DNA from: JABFRJ01 sp031379035
GTDB lineage: Bacteria; Pseudomonadota; Alphaproteobacteria; Rhizobiales; Hyphomicrobiaceae
Direction: 5' to 3'
NCBI GenBank assembly: GCA_031379035.1
Contig: JANNEU010000222.1
Span: forward strand, 1 to 5,604
Length of the DNA: 5,604 bases
Shown: one piece after another, positions 1 through 5,269 of the stretch
Layout: each line of letters begins with the position of its first letter
How positions within the stretch are numbered: the first letter of the stretch is position 1
Notes under the pieces: generated by a model
Database searches by the model: none
What the model was told of the DNA's origin: nothing
The model's input: only the letters and a program-made list of their open reading frames with translations
Made by a program: the position numbers and the translations under genes

Positions 1-109
1 CGTCGCTGGCGTCGAGATCTTGTGCGCACGCCGGTGCATGCTGGATTAGTGAGGAGCTGTTCCCTATAAAGTCGAAAGCCCGACGACCCCACGCCCGCGA
101 CGAGATCCC

Positions 110-856
110 ATGGCCGGCCATTCCCAGTTCAAGAACATCATGCACCGCAAGGGCAAGCAGGATGCGCAAAAGGCGCGGCTGTTTGCCAAGTTCGCGCGTG
201 AAATAACGGTGGCGGCCAAGACCGGCACGCCCGACCCGGCCATGAACCCACGGCTGCGTCTGGCCATCCAGGGCGCACGTGCCGAGAACATGCCGAAAGA
301 TAACATCGAGCGGGCGATCAAGAAGGCACTCGGTGCCGACGGCGAAAACTTCGAGCAGGTGCGCTACGAGGGCTATGGTCCGGGCGGCGTCGCGATTATC
401 GTCGAAGCGTTGACAGATAACCGCAACCGAACCGGTGGGGCCGTGCGCGCCATGTTCACCAAGCATGGCGGCAATCTCGGCGCGACGGGTCAAGTCAGCC
501 ATATGTTCACACGCGTCGGCGAGATCATGTTTCCGCCCGCCGCGGCTAACGAAGATGCGATGCTCGAAGCCGCCATCGAGGCCGGTGCCGACGATGTGGT
601 GTCAGACGCCGATGGACATCTCATCACTTGCAGCTTCGACACCCTGGGGTCGGCTGCCGGCGCGCTGGAAGCCAAGTATGGCGCGCCAAAATCCGTTAAA
701 GCTGTGTGGAAGCCGAACCTGACGACCACCGTCGATCAGGACAAGGCCGAGACCATCTTGAAGCTGCTTGGCGTCCTCGAAGAGGACGACGACGTGCAGC
801 AAGTGTTCTCCAACGTCGAAGTCGATGATGCGACGATGGCGAAGCTGTCGGCGTGA
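110..856 (+). CDS. yebC: YebC/PmpR (TACO1) family protein
   Basis: A complete 248-residue YebC/TACO1-family protein, the usual length for the family. The N-terminus MAGHSQFKNI followed by HRKG is the family signature. Other conserved blocks are MPKDNIERAIKK (61-72), YEGYGPGG (86-93), DNRNRT (103-108), GGNLG (120-124), HMF (131-133) and an acidic EEDDDVQQVFSNV stretch near 224-236. Members are cytosolic. They were long annotated as DNA-binding regulators (PmpR), and related proteins, including mitochondrial TACO1, are linked to translation of proline-rich stretches; which role applies here cannot be read from the sequence. The start is fixed by the conserved N-terminus, although the ribosome site upstream is weak (only a GAG about 8-10 bases away). 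A TATAAA at 65-70 could be a -10 element but lacks a convincing -35. The common partner ruvC does not follow; a repeat-rich gap does. Family identity is very secure. Confidence 0.97.
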   Translation: MAGHSQFKNIMHRKGKQDAQKARLFAKFAREITVAAKTGTPDPAMNPRLRLAIQGARAENMPKDNIERAIKKALGADGENFEQVRYEGYGPGGVAIIVEALTDNRNRTGGAVRAMFTKHGGNLGATGQVSHMFTRVGEIMFPPAAANEDAMLEAAIEAGADDVVSDADGHLITCSFDTLGSAAGALEAKYGAPKSVKAVWKPNLTTTVDQDKAETILKLLGVLEEDDDVQQVFSNVEVDDATMAKLSA

Positions 857-1014
857 GCAGCCAGCAAGCAGCCACTCAGGCGGCGATGGGCTTTGGGCAA
901 GACGGCCTTTGGGTTGCAGCATGCTTTCGTGGCGCGCCAGGAAGCCGGGCTCGCCATCTCAATCCTGCAGATGCTGCATAGCCCGTAGCGTTGAAATTCG
1001 CTCGTGAAGCGCTT

Positions 1015-1053
1015 GGTTAACGCCCGCGGCGGCCCGCACGGTTAACGCCCGCG
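1015..1053. repeat. 14-bp direct repeat at 25-bp spacing
   Basis: GGTTAACGCCCGCG occurs exactly at 1015-1028 and again at 1040-1053, so the starts are 25 bases apart. Each copy contains the palindrome GTTAAC. The 11 bases following each copy are only weakly alike. Function unknown; it could be the remnant of a tandem array or a paired protein-binding site. Confidence 0.8.
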
Positions 1054-1105
1054 TCCACGCGTGTCGGCGCGGGCAAATTACGTACAGCGCGGTGGCGCCG
1101 CCGCG

Positions 1106-1206
1106 GGGGCTTGCACCCGCTTGCTGGTCAGGGGCTTTCACCTGCGCGCCTGTCCGGGGCTCTCACCGGCTTGCTCGTCACCGCTTGCAGGTGCTTCAGC
1201 TTGTCA
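1106..1206. repeat. Degenerate 25-bp tandem repeat array, three clear units
   Basis: Three head-to-tail 25-base units start at 1106, 1131 and 1156, each opening with GGGGCT and carrying CACC at positions 9-12. By hand alignment units 1 and 3 match at 21 of 25 positions; unit 2 matches either at 18 of 25. A more diverged fourth unit (1181-1206) keeps GCTTGCA, GCTT and TTGTCA with small insertions. Since 25 is not a multiple of three, the array is not a coding repeat. No function is recognisable. Confidence 0.75.
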
Positions 1207-1362
1207 CCGCGTCTGGGGTCGACCGGCGCTATTTGTCGGCGGTTTCCACCGCGCTGCACGACCGGCAGTCCGGGCTGAGCCGGGGGGCCGATCCATCTAG
1301 GTCCGCCAGCGCGCTCGAGACATCGCCGCCAGACCAATCTGTTAAAAGCACTTTAGCACAAC

Positions 1363-1390
1363 TTGAACGGACACAAATCGTTTCTACACT
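1363..1390 (+). promoter_or_regulatory. Weak promoter-like signal in AT-rich pocket
   Basis: TTGAAC (1363-1368) and TACACT (1385-1390) are separated by 16 bases inside the only AT-rich patch of the gap. Each hexamer matches the sigma-70-type consensus at four of six positions. Transcription would run rightwards into the REP-like elements and then antisense to the solute-binding protein gene; no gene is seen for it to serve. It may be chance. Confidence 0.25.
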
Positions 1391-1435
1391 TTACGGTTAA
1401 GTCGCGCCCGACAAAGTGCCCCACTGCCCGTTCCC

Positions 1436-1463
1436 AAAAAAAAACCCGCAGCTCGTAGGGCGG
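1436..1463 (-). terminator. Candidate minus-strand terminator (short stem plus T9)
   Basis: Read on the minus strand, CCGC (1463-1460) can pair with GCGG (1449-1446) across a ten-base loop, followed by one G and nine Ts (plus-strand A run 1436-1444). The larger REP-like hairpin at 1459-1494 lies just before it. It would end transcripts of the solute-binding protein gene about 200 bases beyond the stop codon. The four-pair stem is short, so this is tentative. Confidence 0.3.
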
Positions 1464-1494
1464 AAGAGGACGCTCTTCGCGTCCGTCATCCGCC
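1455..1494 (+). repeat. REP-like palindrome, copy 1
   Basis: A GTAG head (1455-1458) is joined directly to an imperfect hairpin: GGCGGA (1459-1464) pairs with TCCGCC (1489-1494), and inside it GGACGC (1468-1473) pairs with GCGTCC (1479-1484) around a TCTTC loop. A GTAG or GGAG head next to a palindrome is the usual layout of REP elements mobilised by RAYT (REP-associated tyrosine) transposases; no such transposase is in the window. It forms an inverted pair with copy 2. Confidence 0.75.
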
Positions 1495-1542
1495 GTGTCA
1501 CGGGCAGCCCCACCACTGCCGTTGCGCCATCCCACCCGTTGC

Positions 1543-1584
1543 AGCGGATGGCCCCCGGATCGCGTCCGGGGTCTTCCGCCCTAC
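1543..1584 (-). repeat. REP-like palindrome, copy 2 (inverted)
   Basis: On the minus strand the GTAG head (plus-strand CTAC, 1581-1584) is followed by GGCGGA (1580-1575). GCGGA on one side (1544-1548) pairs with TCCGC (1575-1579), and an inner stem CCCCGGA (1553-1559) pairs with TCCGGGG (1565-1571) around TCGCG. Copies 1 and 2 share a 14-bp perfect inverted repeat (1454-1467 with 1572-1585) and point head-outward, like a BIME. Between them GGCAG (1503-1507) can pair with CTGCC (1516-1520). Confidence 0.72.
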
Positions 1585-1619
1585 GCGCCGTCGCTTGTTT
1601 CAACAAAAATCCACAGCGC

Positions 1620-1657
1620 GTAGGGCGGATAAGGCGCGCATCAGCGCCGTATCCACT
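1620..1657 (+). repeat. REP-like palindrome, copy 3, touching a stop codon
   Basis: GTAG (1620-1623) plus GGCGGA (1624-1629) repeats the head and stem start of copy 1. GGATA (1627-1631) pairs with TATCC (1650-1654), and the inner GGCGC (1633-1637) pairs with GCGCC (1644-1648) around GCATCA. Its far edge overlaps the stop codon of the minus-strand solute-binding protein gene (1656-1658). A hairpin in this place could protect the mRNA 3' end or slow transcription. Together with upstream bases, 1605-1629 matches 1440-1464 at 22 of 25 positions. Confidence 0.75.
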
Positions 1658-3239
1658 ACTTCTTGCTCACATTCCACAGCACCAGGTTGGATGCCACCAG
1701 CAGCCCGCTGAGGTTGGTGCGATAGGCCGTCGGCTGCAAGTACTGTCCGAGGTGGATGTGGGTTGGATACTCACTCACCCGCACGCTGACGGCTTCGGCA
1801 ATGGCTTTGCGCTTGGCCGGATCGGTTTCGCGCGCGTAAGTATCGCGCAGTTTTTCCAGCGCCTCGTCGCAGGGCCAGCCGAAGGTCGCCTTCTCGCACG
1901 TGGCGTTGAAGAAGTTGGTCGACACCGGGTCCATGACGTCGATGGAACCCCACGACGTGAAGAACACGTTCCAGCCGCCCTTGTCCGGCGGATCGCGCTT
2001 GACGCGGCGCGTCACCACCGTCTGCCAATCGGTCGCCTGCAGATCGACTTTCATGCCGATCTTCTCAAGCAGCGATTTCGCCACCGGTGCCAAGTTCGAC
2101 AGCGCGCTGACATCGGTCGATTGCATCATAACAACGGGGGTGCCGTCGTAGCCGGCCTCTGCAAGAAGCGCCTTGGCCTTGGCAACATTGCCTTCGAGCC
2201 GGTCCTCCAGGCCCTTCGTTGTTTCGTTCGGCGAGCCGCACGGATAGAGCGACTTACAAATTACATAGAACTTCGGATTGCCAACCACCGCGTCGAGGAA
2301 ATCTTTCTGGTTGAAGGCATAGGCGGCGGCTTGCCGGATTTTCGCGTTGTCGAACGGCTTATGCAGCATGTTGAAACGCATGGCGTATTGGCGGCCCATG
2401 GGGGCGGCGACGAACGTGGCGACGTTCTTGTCTTTCTCCAATAACGCCACGAGATCGTGCGTCGGTGCCTCGATCAGATCGATCTCGCCGTTCTGCAGCG
2501 CGTTGACCTGCGTCTGGTTGTCGGCGATCCAGATCCATTCGACCCGATCGACATTCACAACTTTGCCGCCAGAGAAACCCGATGGTGGCTCGGCGCGCGG
2601 CACGTACTTAGGATTCTTGACATAGACGGCTTTCTCGCCGGGCTTCCATTCGTCCTTCTTGAAGATGTAAGGGCCGGAACCGACCGTATCTGAGAGCTGT
2701 GTGTTGGGATCGCCGTCGGCGACACGTTTCGGCATCATGAAGAGGACGTTCGAGGTCGCCTTGCCGAGCGTGTCAACCACGAGGCCGTAGGGCTCTTTCA
2801 TGGCAAAGGTAAATGTCTTGGCATCGGTGGCTTTGATCTCTTTGATGAAGCCCATGAGCTTCTGACCCATGCCATCCTTAACGGCCCAGCGCTTGATTGA
2901 AGACACGCAGTCATCGGCGGTGACAGGCGCACCATCGTGCCATGCAAGCCCATCGCGGAGCTTGAAGGTCCACGTCAGTTTGTCGTCGCTCGCACTCCAG
3001 GTATCGATCATCTGCGGCTTGATCGCCAGCTTCTCGTCGAGAGCGAACAGCTGATCGTAAATCATAAAGCCGTGGTGCGTGGTGATCAGCGCTGACGTCC
3101 AGACTGGATCGATCACCTTGAGGTCGGAATGCATGGCGGCACGCAGGGTGGATTGCGCCTGTGCTGGCAGCCCTGCGAGGCTGGCCGTCAGCAGTCCTGC
3201 CGCCGCCACCGCGTGGCATCTCTTAAGAATCCCAATCAT
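1656..3239 (-). CDS. ABC transporter substrate-binding protein, family 5 (peptide/opine type)
   Basis: A 527-residue periplasmic binding protein of the SBP_bac_5 (DppA/OppA-like) family, which captures a solute for an ABC importer. The reading frame is open upstream to 3344, but the ATG at 3239 is the better start: it begins a typical signal peptide (MIGILKRCH, then an Ala/Leu-rich core, likely cleaved near LPAQA at 24-28) after a modest GGGA ribosome site. Family features include the SDLKVIDPVW stretch (38-47), YDQLF (61-65), W-TFKLRDGLAWHDG (90-103) with the following AP-VTADD, SGPY (188-191), and IRQAAAYAFN (301-310). Cysteine pairs C328/C334 and C448/C457 could form disulfides. Length is normal and the C-terminus LWNVSKK looks complete. 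No permease or ATPase gene is nearby, so the ligand and partners are unknown; dipeptides, oligopeptides, opines or nickel are all possible in this family. The lipid kinase gene lies 85 bases upstream on the same strand. Confidence 0.93.
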   Translation of the reverse strand: MIGILKRCHAVAAAGLLTASLAGLPAQAQSTLRAAMHSDLKVIDPVWTSALITTHHGFMIYDQLFALDEKLAIKPQMIDTWSASDDKLTWTFKLRDGLAWHDGAPVTADDCVSSIKRWAVKDGMGQKLMGFIKEIKATDAKTFTFAMKEPYGLVVDTLGKATSNVLFMMPKRVADGDPNTQLSDTVGSGPYIFKKDEWKPGEKAVYVKNPKYVPRAEPPSGFSGGKVVNVDRVEWIWIADNQTQVNALQNGEIDLIEAPTHDLVALLEKDKNVATFVAAPMGRQYAMRFNMLHKPFDNAKIRQAAAYAFNQKDFLDAVVGNPKFYVICKSLYPCGSPNETTKGLEDRLEGNVAKAKALLAEAGYDGTPVVMMQSTDVSALSNLAPVAKSLLEKIGMKVDLQATDWQTVVTRRVKRDPPDKGGWNVFFTSWGSIDVMDPVSTNFFNATCEKATFGWPCDEALEKLRDTYARETDPAKRKAIAEAVSVRVSEYPTHIHLGQYLQPTAYRTNLSGLLVASNLVLWNVSKK

Positions 3240-3285
3240 CGTTGTTCGTTCCCGGTCCGGCACCCCATAGCGCGCGGCGGATGGG

Positions 3286-3314
3286 AGTGAAGCGGAAGGG
3301 CGCAAACTCGTCAA
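3286..3314 (-). promoter_or_regulatory. Possible promoter of the solute-binding protein gene
   Basis: On the minus strand TTGACG (3314-3309, five of six to the -35 consensus) is followed after 17 bases by TTCACT (3291-3286, three of six to the -10 consensus). It would start transcripts about 40 bases before the ATG at 3239, within the 85-base spacer after the kinase gene. The -10 is poor, so cotranscription with the kinase gene remains possible. Confidence 0.35.
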
Positions 3315-3324
3315 TCGAGGTCCA

Positions 3325-4218
3325 TCAAGGTCCGCGCGGCACAATCATGGCGATCTGCCCACCGTCGCGTGTGATCTCGACAGGGGTCATGCCAAACAGA
3401 TCGCCGTCGATCTGCACGACGGTCGGCGGGTCAGCTTCGATCCGCACACGCGTACAGGGATGAATGGAAACCCAGTCGGGATCGAGGGCTGAGCGCGCAT
3501 CGAGCCGGCCGAGCGCCAGCGCGATAACCTGTGTCGCCAGCTCGACCCGGCTGCGCGCCCGGAACAACAGGACGGCCATGGTAGGCGTTCTGAGCGATAC
3601 GGCCGATGTCAGCCGGAAGGTGCTGCCGTAGTAACTCGCATTGGTGACGATGGCCCAGGTGCAGGTATGGGCCTGGCCGTCGATCTCGACCGCGATCTGA
3701 TCAAGCGGACCGGCCAGCGCCGCAAGTGTTGCTGGCGCAAAGGCCGCCTTGCCGATCCATCGCTTGAGGGGTTGGTGTAGGCGGGCGATGATACGGCCGT
3801 CGAGGCCGGCACCGGCCATGAGCAGAAACGGCGTGCCGTTCGCACGTCCGAGTTCGATAGGGATGGATGGCCCCTCGCGCAGCATGGTTGCTATGGCGTG
3901 GGGCTGGCGCGGCAGACCCAATTCGTGGGCCAGGACATTGCCGGTGCCGATCATAATGGCACCCACGGCGCAGGGCGTTCCGAGTGTCGCTATCGCGGCC
4001 TGGCGGACTGTACCATCGCCGCCGGCAGCGATCAGGGCGTCGAAGGCACCCGATTGGGCCGCAGCCCGGGCTTCAACTGCAGCCGCTTCGACGGTCGTGG
4101 CGGTCGCGCGCACAACCGAGCCGCCACCGGCCACAAGATCGCGCTCGACCTTGTCAACGACAACGCCCCGCGCGGTGCCGGCCGCCGGGTTGTACATCAG
4201 AAAGAAATGCCGCCGCAT
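3325..4218 (-). CDS. Diacylglycerol kinase catalytic-domain (lipid kinase) family protein
   Basis: A 297-residue protein of the DAGK_cat/YegS-BmrU family (COG1597 type), which phosphorylates lipids such as diacylglycerol or related substrates using ATP at the cytosolic membrane face. Visible motifs are NPAAG (10-14), the nucleotide-binding GGDGT (66-70), GTGN followed by VLAHELGLP (91-103), GAGLDG (136-141) and QIDGD (269-273). The last corresponds to the usual DGE acidic motif, with Asp in place of Glu, a conservative change. The start at 4218 is preferred over an in-frame ATG 17 codons upstream: MRRHFFLMYNP begins the fold, and GAGG sits five bases before it. No transmembrane segment is evident. 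It lies upstream of the solute-binding protein gene on the same strand with an 85-base gap, perhaps an operon by chance rather than function. The true lipid substrate cannot be inferred; sphingoid-base or phosphatidylglycerol kinases belong to the same family. Confidence 0.92.
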   Translation of the reverse strand: MRRHFFLMYNPAAGTARGVVVDKVERDLVAGGGSVVRATATTVEAAAVEARAAAQSGAFDALIAAGGDGTVRQAAIATLGTPCAVGAIMIGTGNVLAHELGLPRQPHAIATMLREGPSIPIELGRANGTPFLLMAGAGLDGRIIARLHQPLKRWIGKAAFAPATLAALAGPLDQIAVEIDGQAHTCTWAIVTNASYYGSTFRLTSAVSLRTPTMAVLLFRARSRVELATQVIALALGRLDARSALDPDWVSIHPCTRVRIEADPPTVVQIDGDLFGMTPVEITRDGGQIAMIVPRGP

Positions 4219-4432
4219 GGTGCCCTCTGCTCCCCAGCCGGGGCTACCGCCAGCGGCAGACGCCGTCAATGACGCAGGCAGCCAGATCGGGCCTTCCGCC
4301 GTGGTTGCGCTGCTGCGTGTGATATGGCATCAGAGCGGCGAAGGTGCCCTTAGGCTGGTTCTGGCCAAGCGCGCCTGACCCGCCCACGACCAAATCGCAA
4401 TCGCGCGTTTTGCACGGGGTGTCCATTGGAAT

Positions 4433-4509
4433 GCCGGCTTAGCTCAGTTGGTTAGAGCGCTAGATTGTGGATCTAGAGGTCCCCGGTTCAAGACCGGGAG
4501 CTGGTACCA
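4433..4509 (+). tRNA. tRNA-His (anticodon GTG), CCA encoded
   Basis: A full cloverleaf can be drawn: acceptor GCCGGCT (4433-4439) with AGCTGGT (4499-4505), including G-T pairs at 1-72 and 4-69; D-stem GCTC/GAGC (4442-4445, 4455-4458); anticodon stem CTAGA/TCTAG (4460-4464, 4472-4476) with loop TTGTGGA and anticodon GTG at 4467-4469; T-stem CCCGG/CCGGG (4482-4486, 4494-4498) with loop TTCAAGA. The discriminator is A (4506) and CCA is encoded (4507-4509). The base before position 1 is T, so the classic G-1:C73 identity pair of tRNA-His is absent, as known for one alphaproteobacterial clade with a matching divergent HisRS. No clear promoter or terminator was found around it. Confidence 0.97.
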
Positions 4510-4579
4510 TTGGTTAGAACCGCCCCGTTTGATGTACTTTGGCGGCTTGCCCGCTGATCCGTTTACGGGTTTGTTGAGG

Positions 4580-4592
4580 GCTGCAGTGCAGC
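4580..4592. promoter_or_regulatory. 13-bp palindrome before the dioxygenase gene
   Basis: GCTGCA-G-TGCAGC is a perfect six-base dyad around a single central base, ending 21 bases before the ATG at 4614. Its place in the leader fits an operator or an mRNA structure that could affect ribosome access. No regulator gene is adjacent and the site does not match an operator I can name. It may be chance in GC-rich DNA. Confidence 0.3.
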
Positions 4593-4613
4593 AGCTCAGC
4601 CCGGGATGTCCCC

Positions 4614-5168
4614 ATGCCGAACCACCCGTCTTTCAAACCGTTCAACTTCCAACGCTGGATTGACGCGAACCAGCACTTGCTGAAGCCGCCGGTCAGTAAC
4701 AAGCAGCTATTCGACCATCAGACCGGCATGACGGTGATGATCGTCGGCGGGCCCAACCAACGCGTGGATTTCCACGACGATCCGGTCGAAGAATTTTTCT
4801 ACCAACTGAAGGGCGACATGCTGATCAAGATCGCCGAGGGCGGCAAGATCTACGACGTGCCCGTGCGCGAAGGGGATGTGTTCATTCTGCCGCCGCATGC
4901 GCGGCATTCACCACAGCGGCCGGTGCCGGGCTCAGTGGGGCTCGTGGTCGAAGGCACGCGACGGGACGAGGACCGGGATGGCTTCGAATGGTTCTGCTTC
5001 AAGTGTGGCGGGCTCGTCCACCGGGTCGAACTGCAGGTCCGCGATATCGTGAAAGATCTGCCGCCGCTGTTCACGGCATTCTACGGCGATGAGGCCAAAC
5101 GCACGTGCAAGACATGCGGCACGGTGCATCCGGGCAAAGAACCGCCTGTGGGCTGGGCAACACTCTGA
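4614..5168 (+). CDS. nbaC: 3-hydroxyanthranilate 3,4-dioxygenase
   Basis: A complete 184-residue cupin dioxygenase that opens the ring of 3-hydroxyanthranilate with O2, giving 2-amino-3-carboxymuconate semialdehyde. That product closes to quinolinate for NAD synthesis or is degraded further. All key residues known from the Ralstonia/Cupriavidus enzyme are present at a constant offset of three: catalytic Fe ligands H54, E60 and H98; substrate-contact residues R50, R102 and E113; and the bacterial-type second, rubredoxin-like iron site C128/C131 (CFKC) and C165/C168 (CKTC). The start is set by the MPNHPSFKPFNFQRWID N-terminus; the ribosome site (GGGA) is weak. No other kynurenine or nitrobenzoate pathway gene is in the window. 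tRNA-His lies upstream and purE 101 bases downstream on the same strand. Function is very secure; whether it serves biosynthesis or catabolism is open. Confidence 0.96.
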   Translation: MPNHPSFKPFNFQRWIDANQHLLKPPVSNKQLFDHQTGMTVMIVGGPNQRVDFHDDPVEEFFYQLKGDMLIKIAEGGKIYDVPVREGDVFILPPHARHSPQRPVPGSVGLVVEGTRRDEDRDGFEWFCFKCGGLVHRVELQVRDIVKDLPPLFTAFYGDEAKRTCKTCGTVHPGKEPPVGWATL

Positions 5169-5206
5169 CGCGCGCGACGCCGTCGCTGCACAGACACATC
5201 ACTCAT

Positions 5207-5238
5207 AGCGGATGGCCGCTCGCACTGATCCGCCCTCC
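5207..5238 (-). repeat. Degenerate REP-like palindrome, copy 4
   Basis: On the minus strand a GGAG head (plus CTCC, 5235-5238) joins directly to GGCGGAT (5234-5228), the same layout as the copies near 1455-1657. GCGGAT (5208-5213) pairs with ATCCGC (5228-5233); alternatively AGCGG (5207-5211) folds with CCGCT (5216-5220). The middle resembles copy 3 (AG, then GCG after GGCGGAT). It lies in the 101-base dioxygenase-purE spacer, 12 bases before a seven-T run (5251-5257), so it might also weaken read-through, though no proper terminator stem abuts the Ts. Confidence 0.5.
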
Positions 5239-5269
5239 CGCTGCTCGCGCTTTTTTTGATTGAAGGCCT

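Larger units (their letters stand above)
857..1655. other. Repeat-rich intergenic gap without a credible gene
   Basis: About 800 bases between yebC and the convergent solute-binding protein gene. I see no protein of recognisable family in any frame. In order it holds: a 14-bp direct repeat at 25-bp spacing (1015-1053), a degenerate tandem array of 25-bp period (1106-1206), a small GCGGT/ACCGC hairpin with a TTCC loop (1239-1252), an AT-rich pocket (1341-1400, 22 of 60 bases G+C in an otherwise GC-rich region), a nine-A run (1436-1444) and three REP-like palindromes (1455-1657). No clear intrinsic terminator follows yebC. The repeat units are not multiples of three, which argues against translation. 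Confidence 0.8.

Noticed and set aside
1..109. End of an upstream gene
   Set aside because: Short open frames exist (one ends at 47-49, another at 67-69), but there is too little sequence to identify a family.
854..988. Open frame continuing past the yebC stop (TGA 854-856 to TAG 986-988)
   Set aside because: The extension stays in frame for 43 codons, but YebC already has its normal length and ending at residue 248, so read-through or a nonsense mutation is not needed.
1106..1206. CRISPR array
   Set aside because: The 25-base units are directly adjacent with no unique spacers between them, and units are diverged; no cas gene is nearby.
1092..1400. 102-codon plus-strand frame from a GTG
   Set aside because: It crosses the 25-bp tandem array, whose period is out of frame, has no evident ribosome site and no recognisable family. 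The downstream half looks slightly protein-like but I cannot support it.
1416..2444. 342-codon plus-strand open frame
   Set aside because: It starts inside the REP region and then runs antisense to the strongly supported solute-binding protein gene; its product is Arg/His-rich with no recognisable family. Long antisense frames are common in GC-rich coding DNA.
3240..3344. 35-residue N-terminal extension of the solute-binding protein
   Set aside because: It would overlap the kinase stop region and bury the signal peptide; the start at 3239 gives a standard export signal.
3749..4378. 209-codon plus-strand open frame
   Set aside because: Antisense to the lipid kinase gene, which has clear NPAAG and GGDGT motifs; the product is low-complexity Ala/Arg/Pro-rich.
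4448..4663. 71-codon plus-strand frame beginning MVRALDCGSRGPRFK
   Set aside because: It is a translation of the tRNA-His gene itself from a TTG codon and overlaps the dioxygenase start; a classic tRNA artefact.
5174..5186. Hairpin GCGAC-GCC-GTCGC after the dioxygenase stop
   Set aside because: The stem is only five pairs with a three-base loop and no T-run follows, so I do not call it a terminator.
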